Shown: positions 41,803-50,805 of the stretch, in pieces
How the letters are laid out: every line of letters begins with the position of its first letter
Numbering within the stretch: position 1 is the first letter of the stretch
From: an uncultured Oscillospiraceae bacterium
GTDB taxonomy: Bacteria > Bacillota > Clostridia > Oscillospirales > Ruminococcaceae
Reading direction: 5' to 3'
Length of the DNA stretch: 64,000 nucleotides
Assembly: GCA_934539585.1 (NCBI GenBank)
Contig: CAKTCT010000002.1
Location: 1-64,000, forward strand
The notes under the pieces: generated by a model
Told to the model about the DNA's origin: nothing
What the model saw: only the letters and a program-made list of their open reading frames with translations
The model's database searches: none
Position numbers and translations under genes: made by a program

Positions 41803-42939
41803 TCAGTTCTCGCCCAGCACCGCCAGAATCGTCTGGGCGTAGATGCGGTGCATCATGTCTCCGGGGTGGTTGAAGTTGTTGCCGGTGAGCTCCGGGTAGA
41901 GCTTGCCCTGGCGGACCATCTCCCGGCACATGGTGTTTACCGGGGCTACGGCTACGCGATACTTGCCCTCGGCCTGGATGTCGAACATGGCCTTCTCCTC
42001 CTCGTCCAGAATCTGGCCGGAAAAGGCTTTGGAATCCGGGTTGGGGATCATGCAGGAGACCAGCAGGTACTCCGTCTGGGGCAGCTTTTCGGAAATGGCG
42101 GCCAGAATCTTCTCCAGGTGGTCCTTCATCTCCGGCCGGGGAGTGTTGGGCTCGTTCATGCCGAAGGCGATGACCACCAGGTCCGGCTCCTGGGGCACGA
42201 CCTTGTCCTGAGCGTGGGCCAGGCCCCATTCTGTGGTGGAGCAGCTGGCCGCCCGATTGCAGTGGGTCACTTGGGGGCCGTAGGCCGCCGCCAGGCCGCT
42301 GCTGACCAGCTTGGCCCAGCTGGGGCAGTAGGGAGCTTCGGTGCGGTTGGCGTGGAACTCCTCGCCGGTCTCAATGAGGAGGACCTGGTCGTCCAGGCCG
42401 CTGGCCTCCCAGCCGACGGTGATGCTGTCGCCCCAGTAGACGATCTTTACAGGCTCCCGGTTTTCCAGCTTCCGGATGAAGTTGGGCAGCCGGTCCCGCT
42501 GGACCTGGGGGACAAGGCCGGTCCAGGGGTCCCGGTGGGTGTAGGTGACGCTGAGGCTGTACTTCAGCTCGTAGAGATTGTCCAGGACCAGGTGCCGGGA
42601 GGGGTCGAAATTGGTGACGAAAACGTCCGGTTTCTCACCTTCTTTGTAGTGAGGGGCGTAGGTCTCGGCGGGGCAGACCGGGATGGCGCTGCCCTCCGGG
42701 AGGACCAGGCTGCGGCCGTCGAAGCGGTAGTCCCTGCCCTCGGCGTAGACGGTTTGCAGGTCGTGGGACCGGACGGAGAGAATCTCCTCGGGCTGGTACA
42801 GCAGATTTCCGCAGCGGACGCTGCCGTCGGCCTGCTCCACGGGGCAGAGGCACTCATGGTAAACGAGGCTGCCTTTCCAGAAGGGGGGAAGGAAGCCTTC
42901 CAGGGTGAATTTTTCCAGGATTTCGTTGGAAATGGCCAT
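41803..42939 (-). CDS. Two-domain SGNH/GDSL hydrolase (possible carbohydrate esterase)
   Basis: 378 residues. Residues 1-150 are a beta-rich N-terminal domain; the esterase domain starts at KIVYWGDSITVG (nucleophile Ser172), with the block III-like region IAFGMNEPN and a C-terminal NHPGDMMHR giving the Asp/His pair. This two-domain layout occurs in deacetylases of plant and host glycans. There is no signal peptide. AAGGAGGT precedes the ATG. It is the nearest gene to the hairpin-rich element and lies downstream of the unknown 941-residue protein on the same strand, separated by about 650 bp of decayed sequence. Confidence 0.85.
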   Translation of the reverse strand: MAISNEILEKFTLEGFLPPFWKGSLVYHECLCPVEQADGSVRCGNLLYQPEEILSVRSHDLQTVYAEGRDYRFDGRSLVLPEGSAIPVCPAETYAPHYKEGEKPDVFVTNFDPSRHLVLDNLYELKYSLSVTYTHRDPWTGLVPQVQRDRLPNFIRKLENREPVKIVYWGDSITVGWEASGLDDQVLLIETGEEFHANRTEAPYCPSWAKLVSSGLAAAYGPQVTHCNRAASCSTTEWGLAHAQDKVVPQEPDLVVIAFGMNEPNTPRPEMKDHLEKILAAISEKLPQTEYLLVSCMIPNPDSKAFSGQILDEEEKAMFDIQAEGKYRVAVAPVNTMCREMVRQGKLYPELTGNNFNHPGDMMHRIYAQTILAVLGEN

Positions 42940-43371
42940 GATGGGACCTCCTTATTGGGGATAAAAGGGTTACAGTAGGGTGGTCTTAGGGTCATGTCAG
43001 GGGATGGTTGGGGAAACGCTCCGACTTTGGAGATGGCGGGGGTGGTTTAAGGGTGGAAACGTGGGGCTTTTTTCAGGATGGAAACTCCTTGCCGGGGCTG
43101 TCCAGGGATAAAAGGGCCGGATTTTTGACCGGGCGGTTCGGGGGATAAAATCTGCGCTTCCGGTTCCCGGGAAATAAGGGGTTGGAATTTTTGGCTGCGG
43201 ATAAATGGGGACTCCAGGCGCCAGGGAAAGGCCGTGTTTTAAGAGCTCCGGGGACAACGAGGAGTGCCGATCTTGGGAGCAGGCTTTGCAAGTTCCGGAG
43301 AGAAAAGGTTATTTGCGGGTGGTTTTCAGGGGTGCCGGAAGGCCATGAGGACGGAGCGTTTGGCGGCGATG
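42940..43371. other. Decayed intergenic region with repeated GGATAAA motifs
   Basis: No gene is supported. GGGATAAAA or close forms recur at about 42959, 43110, 43143, 43166 and 43199, and the stretch after 43110 (GGATAAAAGGGCCGGATTTTTG) is echoed after 43166 in degenerate form. This looks like an old tandem duplication that has lost most identity. Open frames here have no ribosome site or family match. Confidence 0.35.
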
Positions 43372-43551
43372 CCTTTCTTGCCGGGAAATTTTGGGGGCCA
43401 GGGGATCAGGCGGGGGTGATTTCAGTGGCGCGGAAGGGGCGGTTCTGGTACTGCTCGGCTTCGGAGGTGAGCAGGAAGATGGGGCAGGCTCTGGAGTCAG
43501 GCCGCTTTTGAGGCAGAGGGGCGCGTAGTTTTCGGCGGCCGGGGCAGGTTG
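43372..43551 (-). pseudogene. Fossil 3' end of the 941-residue protein gene (180-bp tandem copy)
   Basis: The block repeats the end of the adjacent gene and its downstream flank at an offset of exactly 180 bp. On the minus strand it encodes IFLLTSEAEQYQNRPFRATE, then ITPA and TGA (stop at 43406-43408), against IFLVSFEAEQYQNRPFRATE, ITPV and TGA in the intact gene. Near the stop most changes are synonymous; further upstream (43500-43551) the copy degrades. It has no start codon. Confidence 0.75.
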
Positions 43552-43585
43552 GAGTACGCCTTGCTGGGAAATTCGGGGGAAGGAA

Positions 43586-46411
43586 TCAGACGGGCGTGAT
43601 CTCGGTGGCGCGGAAGGGGCGGTTCTGGTACTGCTCGGCTTCGAAGGAGACCAGGAAGATGGAGCCGGGCTCCAGGGCCAGGTCGCTTTCGCCGCAGAGG
43701 GCCGCGTAGGGGGCGGGGGCGTAGACGTAGTTCAGCTTGGTGGCCATGCCCAGCTCGAAGGTGTACTGCTTGCCGGGGGCGGTCTCCAGGGTCAGGAAGG
43801 CGTTATGCATGGGGGCGGAGAGGGAGGCGGGGGTCACGCTGACGATGCGGCCCCGGGCCAGGCCCCGGATGGCCTCGACGCGCCGGATCACGCCGTTTTC
43901 CAGGGTCAGGGTGATCTTATCCCCGGGGTTCAGGGAGGCGGCGGTGGGATTCGGGTCGATCCGGGCGTTGCAGATGGCGGCGGGGGTATAGGGATTCAAG
44001 AAGATGTGGTCCAGCATATCCCCGGCGATCTCGCTGGGGACGATGGACACCGGGACATCCTCCGGGCAGGGGGCGTCCCGATGGGGCTGGCAGCCCAGGG
44101 CGTCCAGGTCGTGGGAGGTGAAGCGGAGGAGCTTTTTCTCCGGGTCGTAGGACAGGAAGGTGCCCACGACGGAATCCGGCAGCGCCGGGGAGACCGCCGG
44201 AAGGTCGAAGTCCTCCGGGGTGGCGTAGCCCTGGGTGTTTTCGGCGGAAACTTTGGCCAGAATGGCGCGGCAGGCGGCGGAGTAATCGCCGGTTTCCAGC
44301 AGAGCCCGGACCTCCTTGGAATCGGCGGCGGGGAACTGCTCCAGAAGGCGGCGGCAGTCCTGGCGGGTGGAGGTCAGGATGGACAGGGCGCGGTGCTCCT
44401 CCAGGGTCAGGGGCCGGGCCGGGGAGCTTTCACAGCCGGGGAAGGCGGCCACGGTGCGGATGTCCCAGACGGAATTCATCTGGGCCCAGTCGTCGAAGTA
44501 GTTCATCTCCATATTCAGGCGGAGGTAGAGGGGGGCGGCGGGGTCCAGGTCCCGGCAGTCCAGGGGGACGCGAAGGGGAACGTGCTGGTAGTCCCCGTCC
44601 CGCTCCGGGAGGTCGGCCAGGGGGCGGAGATTGGCGGGGTCGCTGCCCCAGTCCAGGGAGACGGCGCCGTTGGCCGGGCGGACTATGGTCAGAAGCTCCA
44701 CCCAGCCGCCGTGGGCGTAATCCCCGGCGGTACCGATGCGGAAGGTGACGGAGCCTTTGCCCAGGTGCTCCGGGCGCAGGACCCAGCGTTCCCGCATGGG
44801 GGAGATGGCCATATTGTCCACGCTGGCGACGGCCTCGTCCTTCAGGGAGGCGGTGTAGCAGCAGAAGCTCATGACGGGGCGGCCGAAGACCCGCTCCTCT
44901 ACGGTGTAGCCGTCGGTGTGGTCCAGGCGGCGGAGGTCGGCGATGTCCTGGTCGTAGTAATAATTGAAGAAGATGTCGCAGGCCGCGCCGTAGGCGTAGA
45001 GCTGGTGGTGGAAGTCCCCGGACTGGTAGCAGCAGCGCTCGGCGTTGACCAGGCCCCATTTCCCGGCGGCCACGGCGTAGGACAGGGGCCGGGGGTCCAC
45101 GAATCCGGCGGCTTCGATGCCCAGCCGGGCGTACTGGGTGATGTGGGCCTCATACTGCATATGGCGGTCGTCGGTGAAGGGGTAGCCGGAGGTGGGGAAG
45201 ATGTGGGTGTAGATATCCTCGGCCAGGGGCTGGGTCGTGGGGGTCTTCCCGGCGGGAAGGACCGCGCCCCACTCCTTGACGGCGCTTTCCTGGTAGACTT
45301 TGCAGAGGTTGGACATATAGGTGGAGAGGTTTTTCAAGAGCCATTCCCGCTGGGGGAGGGTCAGGGCCGGGCCTTTGGGCTCCAGGTCCACGGAATCCCT
45401 GGCGGCGTCGGCGATGCAGCGCTCGTTGAAGTCTCCGCCGGAGTCCGGGGAGGTGCAGTAGGCGAACTGGGACCAGTAGGTGGGCTCGTTATCGATGAAA
45501 ATCTTCACCTGGGGCTCCGCGCCGTATCTGGCGAAGAACCGGGCCCGGACCTTGGCGAAGCAGGCCATGGTCTGGCGCAGGCGCTGGGCCCGGAGGGCGT
45601 TGAGCCGGGGGTGGTTCATAGTGAGCCAGGGGGTGTTCCGCCAGATATTGGGGACGCTGAGGGTCTTTTTCCCGGTGAGGGGGTTATAGGTGATCTGCTG
45701 GTAGGGGATGTCGTTCAGATAGCCGCCCTCGCCGTCCCGGCCGCAGGGGGTGCAGTCCCACCAGGAGTTGAAGTTGAAGATCAGGGGCAGGTCCGCGTCC
45801 CGGCCCAGGCGGAAAATGTAGCGGAACTGCTCCTCCAGCTGGGCGTCGGACCTGTTCATGAAGTTGATCTCGATGCCCGGGGCCAGGTAGAAGTGGGTCA
45901 GGTCCGCGGTGTCCCGCTTCATGGTCTGCAGGAGGGCCAGGTCCTTGGCGTAGTCGGCGTAGGTCAGCCGGGGGAAGCACATGCCCACGTTCATGGGGCG
46001 GCGGTACTCCTCGGTCAGCCGGGCAAGGTCGGAATGGAGGAAGGCGGCGGTGAACTGCACGGTTCCGGCAACCAGGCGGATGGAAAGGGTCCCGGCTCCG
46101 GCGGGAAGGGGCAGGTACCAGGGGCAGAGGGCGCTGGAAAGAGGCTCCATGGTCCGGCAGCCCACAAGGGCGTCGTTCAGATAGACCTGATAGGCGAAGG
46201 CAGGGCCGGTTTTAGCATGGAGCTCCTGGAGCTCCAGAACGCGCTGGCCGGTGGACTCCGGCAGGCGGAAGGAAAGGGAGTCTCCGGGGCGGGAAAGGGT
46301 GCGGCAGGGGGTATCCCGGTGGATGTCGCCCACGGAAATCCGGCCGGTTTCGTCGGAAAAGCGGCTGTCCTCCGGGCAGAGGAGGGGGATGAGGTCGGTT
46401 TGTGTATGCAT
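43586..46411 (-). CDS. Large unknown protein, possible clan GH-A glycoside hydrolase
   Basis: 941 residues, starting at the ATG preceded by AAAGGAGC. I do not recognise a named family. Layout: an N-terminal jelly-roll-like domain (about 1-130), a middle region that reads like a TIM barrel (about 145-560), and C-terminal beta domains. Residues 303-313 (KIFIDNEPTYW) resemble the strand-4 end of clan GH-A enzymes, where Asn precedes the acid/base Glu; Glu309 is the candidate. Other strongly patterned parts are FNFNSWWDCTPCG, SGYPFTDDRHMQYEAHITQY and FFNYYYDQDIADL. No signal peptide. It lies among glycosidase genes, and a fossil copy of its 3' end is downstream. Confidence 0.7.
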   Translation of the reverse strand: MHTQTDLIPLLCPEDSRFSDETGRISVGDIHRDTPCRTLSRPGDSLSFRLPESTGQRVLELQELHAKTGPAFAYQVYLNDALVGCRTMEPLSSALCPWYLPLPAGAGTLSIRLVAGTVQFTAAFLHSDLARLTEEYRRPMNVGMCFPRLTYADYAKDLALLQTMKRDTADLTHFYLAPGIEINFMNRSDAQLEEQFRYIFRLGRDADLPLIFNFNSWWDCTPCGRDGEGGYLNDIPYQQITYNPLTGKKTLSVPNIWRNTPWLTMNHPRLNALRAQRLRQTMACFAKVRARFFARYGAEPQVKIFIDNEPTYWSQFAYCTSPDSGGDFNERCIADAARDSVDLEPKGPALTLPQREWLLKNLSTYMSNLCKVYQESAVKEWGAVLPAGKTPTTQPLAEDIYTHIFPTSGYPFTDDRHMQYEAHITQYARLGIEAAGFVDPRPLSYAVAAGKWGLVNAERCCYQSGDFHHQLYAYGAACDIFFNYYYDQDIADLRRLDHTDGYTVEERVFGRPVMSFCCYTASLKDEAVASVDNMAISPMRERWVLRPEHLGKGSVTFRIGTAGDYAHGGWVELLTIVRPANGAVSLDWGSDPANLRPLADLPERDGDYQHVPLRVPLDCRDLDPAAPLYLRLNMEMNYFDDWAQMNSVWDIRTVAAFPGCESSPARPLTLEEHRALSILTSTRQDCRRLLEQFPAADSKEVRALLETGDYSAACRAILAKVSAENTQGYATPEDFDLPAVSPALPDSVVGTFLSYDPEKKLLRFTSHDLDALGCQPHRDAPCPEDVPVSIVPSEIAGDMLDHIFLNPYTPAAICNARIDPNPTAASLNPGDKITLTLENGVIRRVEAIRGLARGRIVSVTPASLSAPMHNAFLTLETAPGKQYTFELGMATKLNYVYAPAPYAALCGESDLALEPGSIFLVSFEAEQYQNRPFRATEITPV

Positions 46412-46583
46412 AGCGGCAGCTCCTTTGCGGTGTTGGATGGGTGGTCTTGTGTTAAGTTTATCATACCAAAGGGGGAAAGGCAATCGCAAGAGCAAAGAAT
46501 GTCAACCCCCTGTCAAATATAGACGGCTTTAGGCGAAGGGGGAAGGATGTCGGAATGTTGTAGGAGATGGTCCGGAATCCGCC

Positions 46584-46612
46584 TGTTTTATGGTGGGGAG
46601 AATCGGTATAAT
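46584..46612 (+). promoter_or_regulatory. Probable promoter of the GH78 gene
   Basis: -10 TATAAT at 46607-46612 with a weak -35 TGTTTT 17 bp upstream (46584-46589). The poor -35 suggests an activator. Confidence 0.4.
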
Positions 46613-46677
46613 GGGGGTGGAAGGCGCTTTTTATAAAAAGCTTTCCTTATATTGGAAAAAAGTGGGAGGAAAACCGG

Positions 46678-48984
46678 ATGCTGGATCATTTTATCTGTCG
46701 GGACAAAAATCGGGGGACTTTGCGGGAGCCCATTCCTGCGCCGCTGTTCCGAAAGACGTTTTCCGTGGGGCGGGAGGTCAGGGCGGCCCGGCTCACCTTC
46801 TGCGGGCTGGGATTTTACCGGCTGTATCTGAACGGGGCGGATATTACCAGGGAAATCCTTGCGCCCTATATCAGCAACACCGACGACTGCGTCTATGTGG
46901 ACGTGTACGACGTGGCGGCTCATCTCCGGCAGGGGGAGAACACCTTGGCTGCGGTTCTGGGCAACGGGATGCAGAACGCGCTGGGGGCCTTTACCTGGGA
47001 TTTTGACACGGCGCGGTTCCAGAGCGAGCCGAAAATGGCCTTTGATCTGCGGCTGACCTATCCCGACGGGACGGAGGAGGCCATTGTCAGCGACGAGACG
47101 GTGCTGACCTGCCCCTCGGGGCTGTGGTTCAACGATCTGTGGTGCGGGGAGTACTTCGACGCCCGGAGGGAGCCGGAAGGGTGGAACGGCATCGACGCGC
47201 CGGCCAATCTGGCGGAGTGGCAGCCGGCTCAGCGGACCTCCACGCCCCGGGGGGAGCAGCGGGTCAGCCAGGCGCTGCCGGTGGAGATCATCGAGGAGCG
47301 GGAGCCGGTGTCCATTACGGCCTGCAAGGACGGGTACCTCTATGACTTCGGGCGGAACGACGCCGGGGTCTGTCTGCTGAAGATCGCCAATGCCGCCGCC
47401 GGGCAGGAGATCCGGCTGACGCTGGGCGAATACTGGGACGGAACCAGGGTGAACAACAAGGGCGTCACCTTTGATCCGGTGGAGCTGGCCCAGGTGGACC
47501 GGTATATCTGCAAAGGGGAGGCCGAGGAGGTCTGGCGGCCCTGGTTTTCCTATTACGGGTTCCAGTACGTGTTTGTGGAGGGAATCCGGCCGGACCAGGC
47601 AACTCCCTCGCTGCTGACCTATCAGGTGGAGCACGCCGCGGTGACGGAGCGGGGGCGGTTTGCGTGCTCCGATGAAATCCTCAACCAATTGCAGGAGATG
47701 ACCCGGCGGTCGGCTCTGGCCAACCTGTTCTTCTTCCCCACGGACTGCCCCCAGCGGGAGAAGCACGGCTGGACTGACGCCAATCAGCAGGCGGAGCTGT
47801 ACCTTCTGAACTTCTCGGCGGAGAAGAATTACCGGGAATGGATGAACAACATCCGCAAGTCCCAGGACGAGACGGGGATGCTGCCCTCCATCGTCCCCAC
47901 CAGCGACTGCTGGGGCATGGGGCTGGGCGGACTTTATTGGGACGCGGTGGTGGTCAACGTTCCCTGGGCCATCTGGAAGTACCGGGGAGAGCTGGACTGC
48001 TTCTGGGAAAACGCCACGACGGCCTTCCGGTACCTGCACTTTCTGAGCCGGAAGCGGGACGAGCGGGGGCTTCTGAACTTCGGCATCGGGGACTGGTGCC
48101 CGGTGGGGAAGGCGGAGCCCCGGGATTTCCGGGCCCCGGTGACGCTGGTGGATACCACCATTGCCTATGACATCTGCCGGAAGGCGGGGGAGCTGTTCGA
48201 CGCCGCAGGCATGGGGATCGAACGGGACTACGCCCGGGGACTGGGCGCGGAGCTCCGGAAGGCCGCCCGGGAGCATCTTCTGGACCGGGAGACCATGACG
48301 GTGGAGGGAAACTGCCAGACCTCCCAGGCCAGCTTTCTCCACTACGGGCTCTTTGAGCCGGAGGAGATTCCCCAGGCGGTGGAACGGCTCCGGGAGATCA
48401 TCCGGGCCGACAAGGGGTTCATGGACATGGGCATCGCGGGAGGCGTGCTGCTGTTCCACACCCTTTCCCGGTACGGGTACGGCGATCTGGCTTACGAGAT
48501 GATCACCCGGCCGGAGTTCCCCTCCTACCGGTACTGGGTGGACCTGGGGGCCACCACCCTGTGGGAGAACTTCATCCAGGACGGCGAGGCCACCTGGAGC
48601 CGGAACCATGTCATGTGGGGACATATCTGCGACTGGATGTACCTCTGGGTGGCCGGATTGCAGGTGAATCCCACGGGGAAGGATGTGCGGCAGGTCCAGT
48701 TCTGGCCCGGGTTCCTGGAGAAGCTGGACCACGCCGGGGCCTGGCACGAAACGCCTTACGGAAAGGTCTCCATTGACTGGCAGAAGGACGGAAAGGGCCG
48801 GAATATCCGGATTTCCCTTCCGGAAAAGACCGAAGCCTGGCTCCGGCTGGGCTCCGCAGGGCAGGAACGGGTGGAGCTGGACAGCGGGGAGATGCTCCCC
48901 GGGGCGGAAAAGGTGTTGGGATTGACGGTGGAAGGGGTCCCGTATCGGGTTTCCGTTGGGGTTCCAGAGGCGAAAAAGGGCTGA
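46678..48984 (+). CDS. Alpha-L-rhamnosidase (GH78)
   Basis: 768 residues. An N-terminal beta-sandwich (FRKTFSVGREVRAARLTFCG, YLNGADIT) is followed by the (alpha/alpha)6 barrel. The GH78 signature is seen as FFFPTDCPQREKHGWTDANQ, and the C-terminal GATTLWENF, SRNHVMWGHICDWMY and VAGLQVN fit the second conserved block. The enzyme removes terminal alpha-L-rhamnose from plant glycosides or polysaccharides. The usual D-E-R-x-G-W-x-G-D acid motif is altered here (REKHGWTDAN), so the general acid should be checked. No signal peptide; it acts inside the cell on imported sugars. GGGAGGAAAA precedes the ATG. Confidence 0.88.
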   Translation: MLDHFICRDKNRGTLREPIPAPLFRKTFSVGREVRAARLTFCGLGFYRLYLNGADITREILAPYISNTDDCVYVDVYDVAAHLRQGENTLAAVLGNGMQNALGAFTWDFDTARFQSEPKMAFDLRLTYPDGTEEAIVSDETVLTCPSGLWFNDLWCGEYFDARREPEGWNGIDAPANLAEWQPAQRTSTPRGEQRVSQALPVEIIEEREPVSITACKDGYLYDFGRNDAGVCLLKIANAAAGQEIRLTLGEYWDGTRVNNKGVTFDPVELAQVDRYICKGEAEEVWRPWFSYYGFQYVFVEGIRPDQATPSLLTYQVEHAAVTERGRFACSDEILNQLQEMTRRSALANLFFFPTDCPQREKHGWTDANQQAELYLLNFSAEKNYREWMNNIRKSQDETGMLPSIVPTSDCWGMGLGGLYWDAVVVNVPWAIWKYRGELDCFWENATTAFRYLHFLSRKRDERGLLNFGIGDWCPVGKAEPRDFRAPVTLVDTTIAYDICRKAGELFDAAGMGIERDYARGLGAELRKAAREHLLDRETMTVEGNCQTSQASFLHYGLFEPEEIPQAVERLREIIRADKGFMDMGIAGGVLLFHTLSRYGYGDLAYEMITRPEFPSYRYWVDLGATTLWENFIQDGEATWSRNHVMWGHICDWMYLWVAGLQVNPTGKDVRQVQFWPGFLEKLDHAGAWHETPYGKVSIDWQKDGKGRNIRISLPEKTEAWLRLGSAGQERVELDSGEMLPGAEKVLGLTVEGVPYRVSVGVPEAKKG

Positions 48985-49054
48985 AACCGGCGGGGATTCC
49001 CTCTGGAACAAAAACCGATGTCTAAATGTGACATATGTTGTGCAAAAAGTAGTA

Positions 49055-49083
49055 TTGCGGTTTCGGGGAAAATTGCGTATAAT
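49055..49083 (+). promoter_or_regulatory. Promoter of the binding-protein/mannosidase operon
   Basis: -35 TTGCGG (49055-49060), 17-bp spacer, -10 TATAAT (49078-49083), about 85 bases before the start codon of the lipoprotein. Confidence 0.75.
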
Positions 49084-49168
49084 GAAAACATGACAAAAAA
49101 GGCCGTTTTAGTCATAAAAATTAAGCAAATATTTTAATTCTGCACCATGTGCAAAAGGAGAGGTAATT

Positions 49169-50665
49169 GTGAAAAAGTTGATCGCACTGATGCTTTCCGC
49201 AATCACGATGGCTGGCGTCCTGGGCGGCTGCGGCCAGAAGGACCCTGTTGAATCTTCCGACGTGGCCAGCGAGTCCACCCCTGCTTCTTCTGCGGCGGAG
49301 ACCGTGGACAAACTGCGGGAGGACGAAGGCACCACCATTACCTTCGCTCACAACCAGGGCGAATACATCTATGACACCTTCTACAAGATGGGCGACAAGT
49401 TCAAAGAGCTGACCGGAATCACCGTGGAGTGGATGGAAATTCCTTCCTCTGACTGGGATACCTGGGTCACTGCACAGTTCGCCGCCGGCACCGAGCCTGA
49501 CATCGTCTGGTCCTGCGACAGCCCCAAGGACATGTTCGACCAGGGCAAGCTGGTGGACCTGACTCCTTACTATGAGCAGGAGAACGTCTTCAACGGCCGG
49601 ATCTGGAAAGACTGCTTCAAAGAAAACGCGCTGGACGGCTGCCTGAGCAACGACGGCACCAAATACATCGGCACCGCTGTGACCTTCGCCAGCGTGGCTC
49701 TGTACTACAACAAGGACGCCATGGCGGCCCTGAACCTGGGAGACAAGGCTCCTACCACCTACACCGAGCTGTTCAAGATGATGGAAGTCGCCAAGGAAGA
49801 CGGCACCTACATCCCCATGAGCGTCATGAACTCTATGGGCTGGAACCTGACCTGGATCGAGGGCGACTTCTTTGACGCGCTGTTCCATGACACCGACATC
49901 GTCAAGAAGCTGGACATCATCGTCCCCAACGGCTATCTGGACGACAGCGAAATCCTGCTGGGCCTCAAGACCGGCGTCATCTCCTACGACGATCCCCGGT
50001 TCACCGAGTACTTCCGTCTGATGAAAGAGTTCTCCAAGTACTGGAACGAAGACTTCAACGCTGCCAGCTGGGAGTACGAAGCGCTGTTCAACGACGGCAA
50101 GGTCCTCTTTAACTTCAACGGCGGCTGGTACCCCGGACAGGTCGTGCAGAACGGCATCGACATCAACTACGGCGCGGCCAGCAAGCCCTATGTGGACTCT
50201 GATTTCTCCCAGTACGGCCTGGCCACTCCCTTCAAGTATGCTGCTCCTTCCGGCGAGGCTGGCTTCTATGTCACCCAGAAGTGCGCCGACGCGGGCCGCG
50301 AGTCTGCCGCTGTGAAATGGCTCCAGTTCATGACCGACTACCAGACCGGCGCGCAGATGTACATCGACGCCGTCATGCTGAACACCTGCGTCAAGGACGT
50401 GGTTCTGCCTGAGGAAATGGCGGAGCTGGCCAACGTGGAGTACGGCGACGACAAGGGCACCCAGCTCCAGAAGTCCTTCAAGTTCAGCTCCGAGGTCAGC
50501 GACATGTACTGGAAAGAGTACTCCGCTTACCTGGACCCCGCTTCCACCCAGACTGCCGAGGAGTTCATCGAGCAGCTGAAAGCGGACCTGCTTCCCTTCC
50601 TGGACGAGGCCATTGACGAGTACACCAACTACGACGTTCTCTCTTACGTCGATCAGGTCAAGTAA
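49169..50665 (+). CDS. Extracellular sugar-binding lipoprotein (CUT1 family 1)
   Basis: 498 residues, starting at GTG 49169 after AAAAGGAGAGG. The signal peptide ends in lipobox VLGGC (Cys21), followed by a Ser/Ala-rich linker. The mature part is a family 1 receptor (TITFAHNQGEY, FAAGTEPDIVWSCDSPKDMF, NGGWYPGQVV). It would bind an oligosaccharide outside the cell for the two permeases at 55.5-57.3 kb, with which it shares the operon although three genes intervene. A hairpin after it (50735-50774) may give it higher expression than the downstream genes. Confidence 0.9.
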   Translation: MKKLIALMLSAITMAGVLGGCGQKDPVESSDVASESTPASSAAETVDKLREDEGTTITFAHNQGEYIYDTFYKMGDKFKELTGITVEWMEIPSSDWDTWVTAQFAAGTEPDIVWSCDSPKDMFDQGKLVDLTPYYEQENVFNGRIWKDCFKENALDGCLSNDGTKYIGTAVTFASVALYYNKDAMAALNLGDKAPTTYTELFKMMEVAKEDGTYIPMSVMNSMGWNLTWIEGDFFDALFHDTDIVKKLDIIVPNGYLDDSEILLGLKTGVISYDDPRFTEYFRLMKEFSKYWNEDFNAASWEYEALFNDGKVLFNFNGGWYPGQVVQNGIDINYGAASKPYVDSDFSQYGLATPFKYAAPSGEAGFYVTQKCADAGRESAAVKWLQFMTDYQTGAQMYIDAVMLNTCVKDVVLPEEMAELANVEYGDDKGTQLQKSFKFSSEVSDMYWKEYSAYLDPASTQTAEEFIEQLKADLLPFLDEAIDEYTNYDVLSYVDQVK

Positions 50666-50734
50666 ACCGAAAAATCCGGCGGGAACGCTGGTATAAAAAG
50701 CCGGCGGAATCCGCTGAAGGGCTATTGTAGTTTG

Positions 50735-50774
50735 AGCTATTCCGGTGTTCTGTAAGAAGAATGCCGGAATAGCT
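50735..50774 (+). terminator. Attenuating hairpin after the binding-protein gene
   Basis: An 11-bp perfect stem AGCTATTCCGG/CCGGAATAGCT with an 18-base loop and a short TTTC tail lies between the lipoprotein and the AraC gene. It is probably a partial terminator or 3' stabiliser, usual after binding-protein genes. Confidence 0.5.
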
Positions 50775-50805
50775 TTCAAAATACGGGTAGAAAGTTGAGG
50801 GATTT

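Noticed and set aside
43805..46522. 905-codon open frame antisense to the 941-residue protein gene
   Set aside because: Same GC-driven antisense effect; composition (Gly, Val, Asp, His) is not protein-like.
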